DNA from: Cryomorpha ignava
GTDB lineage: Bacteria > Bacteroidota > Bacteroidia > Flavobacteriales_D > Cryomorphaceae
Length of the DNA: 64,000 bases
NCBI RefSeq assembly: GCF_010686655.1
Contig: NZ_JAAGVY010000019.1
Coordinates: forward strand, 18,046 to 82,045
Direction of reading: 5' to 3'
Under the pieces are notes generated by a model, which was not told the DNA's origin, did not search any database, and worked only from the letters and a program-made list of their open reading frames with translations. Position 1 is the first letter of the stretch, and each line of letters opens with the position of its first letter. Below, piece by piece: positions 27,193-36,414 of this stretch. The position numbers were made by a program, and so were the translations under genes.

Positions 27193-28058
27193 TAAATTGT
27201 ATCAATAAAGTTTCGCTCAGTTTTTTCAAATAATTTCAGTCCTATCCAAAACAATAAAATGGCAAATAATGCACTGTACGCCAAAAACATACTATCAAAA
27301 ACGCCCTGCCCCAGAAACGAATAGCGAACTGCTTCGATTATTGGAGCGAGTGGATTGAACAGCAAGGCATTAAAAAAACTTCCTTGGGCAATGCTAAGCG
27401 GATAGATAACCGGTGTAAGGTAAAAAATCACTTGAAGACCAGTGTCAATGACAAAGCGAAGATCGCGGTATTTAACTGTAAGCGCAGACAGTATAAGTCC
27501 ACCTCCTAAGCCGAGTAAAGCAATAATCAGCAGGAAAACAGGAAGAGCTATCAGAAAAAGATTTGGACTTATTGCTCCCTGCACAAGGTAATAAATCCAG
27601 ACGATAAAAAACAATGAAAACTGTATAGCCAGCTTAACCGCAGATGAGACCACGGCGGCAAAAGCAGCTATCATTCGCGGAAAATAAACCTTCCCAAAAA
27701 TATGTTGGTTTGCGGTAAATACATCTGCTGATTTTTTTAGAATTGTTGCAAAAAATTCCCAAAAGGTCAATCCCGTAAGGTAAAACAATACAGCAGGAAC
27801 ACCATCGGTAGAAATACCGGCTAGTTTTCCAAAAACAAAATAAAAGATGGCTACTTTTAAAACAGGTTGGATAAGTAGCCAAAGTGGGCCCAAAATGGTT
27901 TGCTTATAAATTGTAACCAGGTCGCGCTTAACCAGCAGGGAAAGCAAATCGCGGTTATTGAAAAAATCTTTAAAATGGTTTCTGTTCGATGATTTTTTGG
28001 CATCGATTATTAAATCCCACGATTCATCTTGGTTTGCAGAAGAATCCGGCGTGCGCAT
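27192..28058 (-). CDS. wzm: Polysaccharide ABC exporter permease
   Basis: 288 residues with a cytoplasmic N-terminus and about six membrane helices (ABC2 type). LLVKRDLVTIYKQTILGPLWLL is the family-specific amphipathic start, and FYLTPVIYPLSIAQG with NPLAPIIEAVRYSFLG are conserved in Wzm/TagG permeases. It moves undecaprenyl-linked glycan across the inner membrane with Wzt. The start ATG overlaps the wzc stop by 1 bp. Confidence 0.92.
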   Translation of the reverse strand: MRTPDSSANQDESWDLIIDAKKSSNRNHFKDFFNNRDLLSLLVKRDLVTIYKQTILGPLWLLIQPVLKVAIFYFVFGKLAGISTDGVPAVLFYLTGLTFWEFFATILKKSADVFTANQHIFGKVYFPRMIAAFAAVVSSAVKLAIQFSLFFIVWIYYLVQGAISPNLFLIALPVFLLIIALLGLGGGLILSALTVKYRDLRFVIDTGLQVIFYLTPVIYPLSIAQGSFFNALLFNPLAPIIEAVRYSFLGQGVFDSMFLAYSALFAILLFWIGLKLFEKTERNFIDTI

Positions 28059-30424
28059 TACTTCGTTTTATTAGATGTACCGTAGCCCTTTCCATACCCG
28101 TATCCATAACCATAACCGTAGTTATAACTGTACCTTCCGTAATAATATCTCCACTTTTGAAGCTTAACATTATTGAGAATTAGGGCAGTATGCATCAACT
28201 TATTCGACTCTACAATTTCTTCGAGGTGTCGCACTCCCGATCGTGTGGCTTTCTCGGTATTCATTACAAACATTCCGATATCAACGGCGCGCATAAGCAC
28301 CATAGAGTCGGAAATGAGCATAAGAGGCGGCGTATCTATAATGATGTAATCGTAGATTTCTTTGAGTTTTGCCAACAATTCATCAACGCGAGGGCTCAGT
28401 ACCAGTTCAGAAGCATTTGGTGGAACAGGGCCGGCCGTAATTACATCAATACTTGCCAGTTCTGATTTCTGAATGACCTCTTCGAGGGTACTTTTGCCAA
28501 CAATAAAAGAAGAGAGGCCAATGTCGTTATTCAGTTCAAGCGATTGATGCACTTTTGGCTTGTGCATGTCAAAATCGAGCAATAACACCTTTTTATCCGC
28601 GCTGGCAATAATCGCTGCAGTATTGATGCTGCAAAAGGTTTTTCCTTCTCCCGGATGCAGCGATGTGAGTAAAATTGTTTGGCTGCCCTCCTGATCGCTG
28701 AAGTATTGCAAATTGGTACGAATACTCCTAAAAGATTCAGCAATATTAGATCTGGAATGCTTGGCCACAACCAACCTTTCGTCTCCGCCCTCGTTTGATT
28801 TGGGAACGCTGCCCAAAATGGGAAGATTTGTAATTTGTTTGAGTTCGCGTGTATTTTGAATACGGTCAAAAAAGAGCGACCTAACAAATGCCACAATCAG
28901 CGATAACAACAATCCGACTGCCAGAAAATAATAGACAATTTTCATTTTCTGCGGACCGATAACGCCAATGCTTCTGGCGACTTCTATTATTCCAACTTCT
29001 GGAACAATTGCTGCACGTGCAATAATTGTATTTGCTTTTTTCTCAAGCAAATAGACATACATTTTCTCGTTTACACTCAGATTTCGCTCTATGTTCAAAA
29101 TCTCGCGTTCCGACTGTGGAAGCTTTCGCAAGAGATTTTCGTAATACGAAATTTCCTTATTCAGGTCTTTGACTCTATCGTCAATGGCTTTTCTCAAATT
29201 TTTGATGTAAACCATAATATTTGAGCGAAGCTGCTGAATGGTTTTAGCGATGCGCTCAGAGCCGGGGCTCACATCTTTTGCATCGTAGGCAGCTTGTGTG
29301 CGCTGCACTTCCATATTATAGAGCTCAGTGAGCGATGACTTTAGAAATTCATCATCGGTAATATAAAGAGCAGGCGGCAATAATCGCTCATCTGTTTTGG
29401 TAACCAAGTATTCTTCAAGAGATTCGAGGGTCTCGAGCTTTAAATTCTGCTGTCGCTTTTCGCCTTCATAAGAGAGAAGTTTTTGAAAAAATTCAGTTTG
29501 CTCACGCGATAAATCGAGAATATCCTTTTCTTTTTTATAAACTTCGAGATTCGTTTCTATCGAGTCGAGAATATGAGTTATTCCTATAAGCTGACGATCA
29601 ATATAGCTAAGCGTATTTTCGTTTAGATGCACTTGCGACTGAATGGTATAATCGATATACGTATGTGAAAGTGTATCTAAAAACATTTTTGCTTTAGATG
29701 CCAAATTGTCTTTTACGGAGATAGCAAGAATACTCGTCCCCTCTTCATTCACAATTTCAAGTGCGGCCTTATACGAGCTGATTAAATAATTTTTGCTGTT
29801 AACAACAAATCGGTAATTATTGTCTTTCAGTTTTGTAAAAGTTTCATCGCTCAAGAATGTATTTCTGTCTAGTCTTAGCAAATATTCGTTTTCAACAATA
29901 GCCGTATTAAAAGGATGTGTTCGCTGTATGGTTTGACCTGCATGTTCAAACGATAGAACGAATGATTTCTTATCGAGAATTTTTACATCAAACGGCACCC
30001 CAAACAGCTCTCCGAGCGATTCCATAACCGTCACATCCACGCTAAAAGCATCAACTTGCTTTATTTCGGTGGTTTTGACCCTCCCTACTATATAATATGA
30101 AATTTGGAAATTGAGCTTATCAAGAGTTTTGGAAATAAGGTCGTGCGATTGCAAAACCCGAATTTGGTTTGTAATCTGATTTACTCCCCCGCTGTATCCC
30201 GTAAGGTTGCGGTATATTTGCGATTGATATTCGTAGCCGGTACCACTGCCGAGAAGAATCTCGGTTTTCGCCCCGTATTCATCGGCCATTCGGTGCACGT
30301 ACAAATAGGCTGCGACCCCTGCAATGATTGGAAAAAGAAGAATGATAAGCCAATTCTTCGATAGAAATTTCCAAACGATCATTAGATCATCAACATCTAC
30401 AATGCTGCTTTTCTTTTCTGCCAT
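28058..30424 (-). CDS. wzc: Wzc-like chain-length regulator and tyrosine autokinase
   Basis: 788 residues from the ATG at 30424. The 17 additional upstream codons of the open frame would be encoded by the promoter box and are rejected. An N-terminal helix (NWLIILLFPIIAGVAAYLYV) and a second helix (YYFLAVGLLLSLIVAFV) flank a long coiled periplasmic Wzz/GNVR domain. The cytoplasmic kinase has HPGEGKTFCSINTA (Walker A), VLLLDFDMHKP (Walker A') and YIIIDTPPL (Walker B). The C-terminus is a tyrosine cluster (YNYGYGYGYGYG), the autophosphorylation tail of BY-kinases. No Wza outer-membrane exporter is encoded beside it. Confidence 0.93.
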   Translation of the reverse strand: MAEKKSSIVDVDDLMIVWKFLSKNWLIILLFPIIAGVAAYLYVHRMADEYGAKTEILLGSGTGYEYQSQIYRNLTGYSGGVNQITNQIRVLQSHDLISKTLDKLNFQISYYIVGRVKTTEIKQVDAFSVDVTVMESLGELFGVPFDVKILDKKSFVLSFEHAGQTIQRTHPFNTAIVENEYLLRLDRNTFLSDETFTKLKDNNYRFVVNSKNYLISSYKAALEIVNEEGTSILAISVKDNLASKAKMFLDTLSHTYIDYTIQSQVHLNENTLSYIDRQLIGITHILDSIETNLEVYKKEKDILDLSREQTEFFQKLLSYEGEKRQQNLKLETLESLEEYLVTKTDERLLPPALYITDDEFLKSSLTELYNMEVQRTQAAYDAKDVSPGSERIAKTIQQLRSNIMVYIKNLRKAIDDRVKDLNKEISYYENLLRKLPQSEREILNIERNLSVNEKMYVYLLEKKANTIIARAAIVPEVGIIEVARSIGVIGPQKMKIVYYFLAVGLLLSLIVAFVRSLFFDRIQNTRELKQITNLPILGSVPKSNEGGDERLVVAKHSRSNIAESFRSIRTNLQYFSDQEGSQTILLTSLHPGEGKTFCSINTAAIIASADKKVLLLDFDMHKPKVHQSLELNNDIGLSSFIVGKSTLEEVIQKSELASIDVITAGPVPPNASELVLSPRVDELLAKLKEIYDYIIIDTPPLMLISDSMVLMRAVDIGMFVMNTEKATRSGVRHLEEIVESNKLMHTALILNNVKLQKWRYYYGRYSYNYGYGYGYGYGKGYGTSNKTK

Positions 30425-30443
30425 TCTCAAATTTGAAGATTTA

Positions 30444-30451
30444 CAAAGGTA
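30444..30451 (-). promoter_or_regulatory. -7 promoter box TACCTTTG for wzc-wzm-wzt
   Basis: Exact TAnnTTTG match on the minus strand, 19 bp before the ATG at 30424. It supports that start because a longer protein would run through the promoter. No clear -33 box. Confidence 0.55.
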
Positions 30452-30540
30452 AAATTTAGGCGTTACGAATTGCACTCTTTTAAATATGGATAATTTCAGA
30501 TTGAACCTTTTACGAAGAATTCACTTCTAATCTTATTATG

Positions 30541-30548
30541 TAGCTTTG
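30541..30548 (+). promoter_or_regulatory. -7 promoter box TAGCTTTG for the pRiA4b ORF-3-like gene
   Basis: Exact TAnnTTTG match ending 15 bp before the ATG at 30564. A TTG at 30546 that would extend the frame lies inside the box and is not a likely start. Confidence 0.5.
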
Positions 30549-30563
30549 CATTTTAATACAAGA

Positions 30564-31097
30564 ATGAGAATTTTCCACATACGTGTTTTATTAGATAGTT
30601 CACAGGATATTTTTCGCGATATCGAAATTGAAGAAAAATCTACTTTTCTGGATTTGCACAATACCATAATAGAAGCTTTTAAGTTTTCGGGAATGGAAAT
30701 GGCTTCTTTTTACAAAAGCAATGAACATTGGGACAAGGGAGAGGAGATTGCGCTAATAGATATGATGAACGACCCTGATCAGGAGCCGGTTCGCGCAATG
30801 TCTGATACGCCAATTCACGAACTCATGCATGACACGGGCGATAAAATGCTGTATCTCTACGACTTTATGCGCATGTGGATTTTTTACGTTGAGTTTATTA
30901 ACGAAGTAGAAAGGAGAAATGAGGTGACCTATCCCGAGATTGTGCTTTGGGTAGGAAATGCACCTGCCGAAAACTCAAAAGTAGCCGGGCCTATGGAGGC
31001 CGACTTTGAAGAAGGCGATACTATAATTGATTCAGACTACGGATTTGACGAAGACGATGGTGGTTTTGAGCATTACGACGATTCTTTTGAGTATTAA
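30564..31097 (+). CDS. pRiA4b ORF-3 / TnpR-passenger-like protein
   Basis: 177 residues from the ATG at 30564 (MRIFHIRVLLDSSQDIFRDI). The N-terminal half matches the plasmid pRiA4b ORF-3 domain (IEEKSTFLDLHNTIIEAF, then FYKSNEHWDKGEEIAL and FMRMWIFYVEFI). The C-terminal third is very acidic (EEGDTIIDSDYGFDEDDGG). The family is named from mobile elements, but chromosomal copies next to miaA look like ordinary conserved Bacteroidota genes. The function is unknown. miaA starts 18 bp downstream. Confidence 0.75.
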   Translation: MRIFHIRVLLDSSQDIFRDIEIEEKSTFLDLHNTIIEAFKFSGMEMASFYKSNEHWDKGEEIALIDMMNDPDQEPVRAMSDTPIHELMHDTGDKMLYLYDFMRMWIFYVEFINEVERRNEVTYPEIVLWVGNAPAENSKVAGPMEADFEEGDTIIDSDYGFDEDDGGFEHYDDSFEY

Positions 31098-31115
31098 TAA
31101 ATCCCCGCTTAGAAT

Positions 31116-32057
31116 ATGACTGACACCACAAAACCTTTACTCATTGTTATTTTGGGCGCCACTGCCGTGGGAAAAACAGCTCTGGCGCTGGCTATTGCCA
31201 AAAAATTCAACTGTGAAATAATTTCTGCCGACTCCAGGCAATTTTACCGTGAGTTAACCATTGGAACTGCAAAACCTTCAAAGGAAGAATTGGCCTTAGT
31301 ACCACACCATCTAATAGATATGCTCAGCATTTCTGAAGATTATACTGCCGGAAAGTTTGAAAATGATGCGGTGAGAGTGATTGACCAGATTCTCGAAACT
31401 GGAAAAATACCGATTATGGTAGGCGGATCTGGTTTGTATGTCAAAGCCGTATTGGAAGGTTTAGACAGCCTTCCTTCTAACCCGAATCTGCGCACCGAAA
31501 TTGAAGACTTTTACGAGCGTGAAGGCTTGGAAGCACTACAAAACCGATTAAAAGCTGTTGATCCGGTTTATTTAAGCCAAATAGACCAGCATAATCATGT
31601 AAGGCTGATCAGGGCTATTGAAATATTAGAACTTAGCAAGGTTAAGATGAAAGATCTTTTGCGCGACAGTGCTAAACGAAGGAATTTTTCGCCCTTGATT
31701 ATTGGTCTTGAAAAGCCCCGCCCCATACTTTATAAGACAATTGATAAACGTGTGGACGCAATGATGAAAGCCGGATTGGAAGCCGAAGCCAAGAATGTAA
31801 TAGCATTTAAAGACAATCAGGCCTTGCAAACTGTAGGCTACAAAGAGCTGTTTGCCTACTTTGACGGCGAGTATAATTTAAAGCGTGCTGTAGAACTTAT
31901 CAAAAGAAATACCCGCCATTACGCCAAGCGTCAAATGACCTGGCTGAGAAAAGTTGACGATATAAACTGGTTTACACCCGCCGACCAAGACAAAATTATC
32001 GATTTAATAAAATCAGAGCTCAAAACGAGAAGGCAGAAAAATAAAACGGTGGATTAA
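31116..32057 (+). CDS. miaA: tRNA dimethylallyltransferase
   Basis: 313 residues, the usual length. GATAVGKT is the P-loop; ISADSRQFYREL, GGSGLYVKAV, LQTVGYKELF and NTRHYAKRQMTWLRK are MiaA signatures. It adds the isopentenyl group of DMAPP to A37 of tRNAs reading UNN codons. It is probably cotranscribed with the upstream pRiA4b ORF-3-like gene. Confidence 0.96.
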   Translation: MTDTTKPLLIVILGATAVGKTALALAIAKKFNCEIISADSRQFYRELTIGTAKPSKEELALVPHHLIDMLSISEDYTAGKFENDAVRVIDQILETGKIPIMVGGSGLYVKAVLEGLDSLPSNPNLRTEIEDFYEREGLEALQNRLKAVDPVYLSQIDQHNHVRLIRAIEILELSKVKMKDLLRDSAKRRNFSPLIIGLEKPRPILYKTIDKRVDAMMKAGLEAEAKNVIAFKDNQALQTVGYKELFAYFDGEYNLKRAVELIKRNTRHYAKRQMTWLRKVDDINWFTPADQDKIIDLIKSELKTRRQKNKTVD

Positions 32058-32090
32058 ACCGTTGAAAACTTCACACCTTATTGTGGAAAG

Positions 32091-32117
32091 CGGCTATGAG
32101 ATGCCGATGAATAGCCG
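32091..32117 (+). terminator. Possible weak hairpin after miaA
   Basis: CGGCTAT (32091-32097) and ATAGCCG (32111-32117) form a 7 bp perfect stem with a 13 nt loop. A T-rich stretch follows (TAAATTTGGTTTT), but that stretch is also the promoter box of the next gene. Terminator function is tentative. Confidence 0.3.
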
Positions 32118-32125
32118 TAAATTTG
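32118..32125 (+). promoter_or_regulatory. -7 promoter box TAAATTTG for the TPR gene
   Basis: Exact TAnnTTTG match 53 bp before the ATG at 32179, directly after the hairpin arm. It gives a leader of about 45 nt. Confidence 0.45.
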
Positions 32126-32178
32126 GTTTTAATACGTGAACGATCTCTGCGATTTATTAACCCCTAAGAATGTAACCC

Positions 32179-32514
32179 ATGAGTATCAACCGAATGGAAA
32201 TGATTACAGAAATGCTCGAAAAGAATCCTGACGACACCTTTCTGAACTATGCGGCAGCTCTGGAGCATAAAAAGGCTAAAAAGCCTAAAAATGCAATTCG
32301 TATTTTTAAGAAAATAGTTGCTCAGGACCCTGATTATCTCGCCACCTACTATCAATTAGGTAAATTGCTCGAAGAAGTTGGAAAAACAGATGAAGCGATT
32401 GAAGTCTACAAAGCCGGACGCCAATTAGCCAAAAAAACCAATGATGTGAAAGCCACTGGCGAGCTATCTGAAGCACTGATGATTTTAGATGCCGGCGATG
32501 GATCAGCCTTTTAA
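32179..32514 (+). CDS. Small tetratricopeptide-repeat protein
   Basis: 111 residues. Two TPR helical hairpins are visible: DTFLNYAAALEHKKAKKPKNA with IRIFKKIVAQDP, then YLATYYQLGKLLEEVGKTDEA with IEVYKAGRQLAKK. There is no signal peptide or membrane helix, so it is a cytoplasmic scaffold protein of unknown partner. The first Met (32179) follows the only plausible leader. Confidence 0.82.
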   Translation: MSINRMEMITEMLEKNPDDTFLNYAAALEHKKAKKPKNAIRIFKKIVAQDPDYLATYYQLGKLLEEVGKTDEAIEVYKAGRQLAKKTNDVKATGELSEALMILDAGDGSAF

Positions 32515-32584
32515 AATAAAGGTTAACACCCGAGACGTAATTATTTGAGTTTCGGTTTTGGATGACGGTATTTATAGTGTTATC

Positions 32585-32592
32585 TACTTTTG
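32585..32592 (+). promoter_or_regulatory. -7 promoter box TACTTTTG
   Basis: Exact TAnnTTTG match. A TTTG at 32557-32560 lies 24 bp upstream, somewhat far for a -33 element. It would drive the membrane protein gene and perhaps the peptidase gene behind it. Confidence 0.45.
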
Positions 32593-32667
32593 TAAATATT
32601 TCATACTGTAATCAAAGGTTCCCAAAATATTAGCCATACCCACTCCATCTCTGCAAAAATCTCTTTT

Positions 32668-33048
32668 TTGATAGGCGTTTCGGCTATCGCCACGTCACTT
32701 ATTGCCATAGCATTTATTATTCTTGGCATCTTTATGTCTGGTTATGTAGCTGATATATCCGGAAAATACTTTTTTATTGCAGGATCTGTCTTAGTCTTTG
32801 TTTCTGTTTTCTTTACAATTGGCCTTTTCTCATTAAAGAATCAGAAACCCAAAGGCCGAATATGGGTGATTTTAGCCTCCATCGGTTTAATCGTAATTCT
32901 TGGGCTTTCGGCAATCCAAATTTTAACAGCATCGCCCGGGTGGAAATTAACTTTTCTTACCATTTTTGTTTCAGTTTTAGCAATCGCGCCTTTTGTAGGG
33001 CTGATCACCTATCTTTGGCGTTTTCAAAATAGCAAAAAGCCATCTTAA
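32668..33048 (+). CDS. Four-helix membrane protein without a clear ATG start
   Basis: About 126 residues from TTG at 32668. The frame is open up to 32596 and holds no ATG or GTG, so the start is TTG 32668 or a rarer codon such as ATT at 32629. Four membrane segments are evident: about 3-25 (IATSLIAIAFIILGIFMSGY), 34-54 (YFFIAGSVLVFVSVFFTIGL), 66-86 (IWVILASIGLIVILGLSAIQ) and 94-116. No known family is recognised. It lies 11 bp ahead of the prolyl oligopeptidase gene. Confidence 0.62.
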   Translation: MIGVSAIATSLIAIAFIILGIFMSGYVADISGKYFFIAGSVLVFVSVFFTIGLFSLKNQKPKGRIWVILASIGLIVILGLSAIQILTASPGWKLTFLTIFVSVLAIAPFVGLITYLWRFQNSKKPS

Positions 33049-33059
33049 CCTATTACATT

Positions 33060-35207
33060 ATGAAAAACAATTTACTTATTGCTGCCTGCCTTTTGGCCAT
33101 GGCCTGTACTTCTGAATCAAAAATGGAAAAAACCGAAAAAATAGCATATCCTGAAACACGTAAAGATTCTGTTACTGACAATTACTTTGGAACCGAGGTG
33201 AGCGATCCATACAGATGGTTGGAAAACGATACTGCGGCAGAAACTGAAAATTGGGTTATAGCTCAAAATATAGTTACCAATGACTATTTATCAAAAATTC
33301 CTTACCGCGAAGAAATCAGAAATAGATTGACTGAACTTTTTGATTATCCGCGAATTTCGTCTCCATTTAGAGTAGGAGAGTATTTTTTCTTTTACAAAAA
33401 CGACGGACTTCAAAACCAGGCAGTTATTTATTATCAAAAAGGAAGAGATGGTGAGCCCCGGATATTTATAGATCCTAATACACTTTCAAAAGACGGCACG
33501 GTATCAATAGGACTTCTTGGCGCTTCAAAAGATGACAAGTATATGGCTTACAGCCAATCAAATGCCGGCTCTGACTGGTCTGATATCTACATCAGAGAAA
33601 TAGAAACGAATAAAACGATGGATGACAAGCTGGAATGGGTAAAATTCTCGGGGGCATCGTGGTACAAAGATGGCTTTTACTACAGCCGTTACCCTGAACC
33701 TGCGCCGGGAACTGAACTTTCTGCCGACAATAAAAACCATAGCATTTACTACCACAATTTAGGAGCCGATCAAAGCGAAGACAAGCTTTTTTATCAAAAT
33801 GAAGCAAAGCCTAATTTGTATCATTATTGTAACATTACCGAAGATAAAGACTATTTGATAATGTACGCCGCGGCCGGAACAGATGGCTTTGAGACCTTTG
33901 TGAAAGACCTGAAAAACGATGGACCACTGACTAAAGTGTGTAGTGGCTTTGACAACAAAACCAATATTATAGATTTCTACAACGGGCAGTTTTATGCTAC
34001 AACAGATATTGGCGCACCAAACTACCGCCTGGTAACTTTCAAACCGGGAAATTTTGACCAATCGGCATGGAAAGATTTAATTCCCGAAACCGAAGAAACA
34101 CTTGTGAACGTGAGTACAGGCGGTGGCTTCTTATTTGCCGAATATTTGAAAAACGCCCAATCACAAGTTTCGCAGTATAAATACGATGGCACAAAAGTGC
34201 GCGACATTGAATTTCCGGCACCGGGAAGCGCCGGAGGATTTAGCGGCGAGCGCGATGACAAAACACTATTTTACAGCTTTACTTCATTTACTTATCCTAC
34301 TACCATTTTTGAGTTTGATGTTGAAAGCGGAGAGTCAACAGTTTTTAATCAACCCGATTTAAAATTCAATCCATCCGATTTCGAAAGCAAACAAGTATGG
34401 TTTGACAGCAAAGACGGAACAAAAATCCCAATGTTTTTGGTTTACAAAAAAGGTCTGGAACTGAATGAAAACAACCCTACCCTGCTTTATGGTTACGGCG
34501 GATTCAACATTAGCCTTACCCCGAGTTTCAATACTTCAAACATTGTCTTTTTAGAAAATGGCGGTGTTTATGCACTTGTAAATCTTCGCGGTGGTGGCGA
34601 GTTTGGAGAAGAATGGCATCAGCAGGGAATGAAAGAGAAAAAACAAAATGTATTTGATGATTTTATTGGAGCTGCAGAATATCTGATTGCAGAAAAATAT
34701 ACTTCTTCTAAAAAATTAGCGATAAAAGGTGGTTCAAACGGCGGACTTCTGGTAGGTGCAGCCATGACCCAACGACCCGATTTGTTTGCAGTTGCACTAC
34801 CAGCGGTTGGAGTTATGGATATGCTTAGATATCAAAAGTTTACGGTTGGAAAAGGCTGGGTGCCCGAATTTGGATCTGCCGACAGCAGCAAAACCCAGTT
34901 TGAATATCTACACGCTTATTCTCCGCTTCACAATTTAAAAGATGGCACCAGTTATCCAGCTACCATGGTTACAACTGGCGATCATGACGACCGCGTAGTC
35001 CCGGCTCACTCATTTAAGTTTGCCTCCAGGTTGCAAGCCGCCCATGCAGGCGATGAACCGGTCTTGATTCGCATTGAAACCGATGCCGGTCACGGTGCCG
35101 GAAAACCAATGAGCAAATACATTGACGAGCAGGCAGATGTGTGGGCTTTTACACTGTACGAAATGGGGGTTGATTCGTTGATAAACGTCGCTCCGATTAA
35201 AGATTAA
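33060..35207 (+). CDS. Prolyl oligopeptidase (S9A), lipoprotein
   Basis: 715 residues. LLIAACLLAMAC is a lipoprotein signal with the lipobox Cys at about residue 16. DPYRWLENDTAAETENWVIAQN is the conserved N-terminal segment of S9A enzymes and a beta-propeller follows. The alpha/beta hydrolase domain has GGSNGGLLVGA (Ser near 559), GDHDDRVVPAHS (Asp near 642) and DAGHGAGKP (His near 677), a complete catalytic triad. It cleaves short peptides after proline at the cell envelope. Confidence 0.94.
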   Translation: MKNNLLIAACLLAMACTSESKMEKTEKIAYPETRKDSVTDNYFGTEVSDPYRWLENDTAAETENWVIAQNIVTNDYLSKIPYREEIRNRLTELFDYPRISSPFRVGEYFFFYKNDGLQNQAVIYYQKGRDGEPRIFIDPNTLSKDGTVSIGLLGASKDDKYMAYSQSNAGSDWSDIYIREIETNKTMDDKLEWVKFSGASWYKDGFYYSRYPEPAPGTELSADNKNHSIYYHNLGADQSEDKLFYQNEAKPNLYHYCNITEDKDYLIMYAAAGTDGFETFVKDLKNDGPLTKVCSGFDNKTNIIDFYNGQFYATTDIGAPNYRLVTFKPGNFDQSAWKDLIPETEETLVNVSTGGGFLFAEYLKNAQSQVSQYKYDGTKVRDIEFPAPGSAGGFSGERDDKTLFYSFTSFTYPTTIFEFDVESGESTVFNQPDLKFNPSDFESKQVWFDSKDGTKIPMFLVYKKGLELNENNPTLLYGYGGFNISLTPSFNTSNIVFLENGGVYALVNLRGGGEFGEEWHQQGMKEKKQNVFDDFIGAAEYLIAEKYTSSKKLAIKGGSNGGLLVGAAMTQRPDLFAVALPAVGVMDMLRYQKFTVGKGWVPEFGSADSSKTQFEYLHAYSPLHNLKDGTSYPATMVTTGDHDDRVVPAHSFKFASRLQAAHAGDEPVLIRIETDAGHGAGKPMSKYIDEQADVWAFTLYEMGVDSLINVAPIKD

Positions 35208-35212
35208 AGAAT

Positions 35213-36265
35213 GTGAAGCGAATAGCTCGAAAGAATATTGGCGTTCTGCTTTTATTGATCGCTCTGGCTATTCGCTTCATTTTTTCATTTTCAGAAGGAA
35301 TATTTGAAACTGTTTATTTTAATGGTCTCTTTCCGGTAATTCGGAAAACACAGTCGGCACTTTCCTTTCTGTGGATTCTTCCGGGATACTACGCTTTGCT
35401 TATTCTGCTTATAGCCTGGTTTATCTGGCGCTTTCCGCGAAAGAAGAATTTTAGATTGTTCCTTAAGCAATTACTCAATCTTATCTCTGGCATTGCAGCC
35501 GTTTTTTTACTTCTTTGGGGTTATAATTATGTCGATAAAGGATTTGCAAAGCGAATAGAACTTCCCGAAACAGCAAAACTGATTGACATTAGTGAGCACT
35601 ACCTCAGCACTATGGATTCGGCTATGATATACCGCAGAGCCGTGCCAGAGATTGGAACAGTTCAAAATATTGTGGAAATCAAAAATCTGCCCACAGATTC
35701 TGCGATTAACGAATGGGTAAAGAACGTGCTTCACGAATCGGGTTACCCCATAAAATCAACTATTCGGGTACAACATATAAAACCATCGGGCACGCTTCGT
35801 AGAATCAACATTGCCGGTATTTACAATCCGTTTACAGGCGAGGCAAATTTAGACAATGCCCTGCCTTCGCTTCCGCGAATTTTCACTACCGCTCATGAAA
35901 TAGCCCATGGATACGGAGTTACAAGCGAAGCAGAGGCTAATTTTGTAGCATTTCTGGCTTGTTATAAAAGTGGTGATGCGCTTGGCAAATATGCGGCAGC
36001 GTATTCGTTGTGGCGGCAAATGGCCAGCGAAATCAATAAGACTTACCCACCAGAATCGATAGAAATACTCGCTGCACAAATTCCCCCTCAACTATGGGAC
36101 GATCGCCAGGCTATTTTAGAAAGCTACTATAAATACAAAGGCTATTTTCCAAATCTTAGTGACGCCCTAAACGATACCTATCTCAAGATACAGGGAATTG
36201 AAAAAGGGACAGACGATTACGATGGTTTCTTACAACTCTATTTCAGATGGCTGGAAACCCTTTAG
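35213..36265 (+). CDS. DUF3810-like membrane protein with zinc-protease motif
   Basis: 350 residues. It starts with GTG at 35213; the ATG two bases upstream is immediately followed by a stop in its own frame. Three N-terminal helices (VLLLLIALAIRFIFSF, ILPGYYALLILLIAWFIW, LISGIAAVFLLLWGYNYV) precede a soluble domain with TAHEIAHGYGVTSEAEANF, an HExxH zinc site with a downstream Glu. This matches DUF3810 as I remember it. A membrane metalloprotease role is inferred. It begins 5 bp after the prolyl oligopeptidase stop. Confidence 0.8.
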   Translation: MKRIARKNIGVLLLLIALAIRFIFSFSEGIFETVYFNGLFPVIRKTQSALSFLWILPGYYALLILLIAWFIWRFPRKKNFRLFLKQLLNLISGIAAVFLLLWGYNYVDKGFAKRIELPETAKLIDISEHYLSTMDSAMIYRRAVPEIGTVQNIVEIKNLPTDSAINEWVKNVLHESGYPIKSTIRVQHIKPSGTLRRINIAGIYNPFTGEANLDNALPSLPRIFTTAHEIAHGYGVTSEAEANFVAFLACYKSGDALGKYAAAYSLWRQMASEINKTYPPESIEILAAQIPPQLWDDRQAILESYYKYKGYFPNLSDALNDTYLKIQGIEKGTDDYDGFLQLYFRWLETL

Positions 36266-36414
36266 AAAAAGGGATGGATATTAATTATTCCGCTTGGTCG
36301 CATTTCGCTCCGCCGCATTTGCAATGCTACGGAATGATTCGATCAAGTTCTTAAATTTTTCCATACTCGAAAGTCTAAACCCGACATGGCTTTGCCGAAA
36401 AGCGTAATTCCGCA

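Noticed and set aside
30425..30475. 17-codon extension of the Wzc-like protein
   Set aside because: It is encoded by the -7 promoter box TACCTTTG and its flanks; MAEKKSS at 30424 is the natural start.
36313..36332. Hairpin CCGCATT...AATGC..CGG after the DUF3810-like gene
   Set aside because: Imperfect stem and no T-run; possibly a terminator but not supported enough to list.
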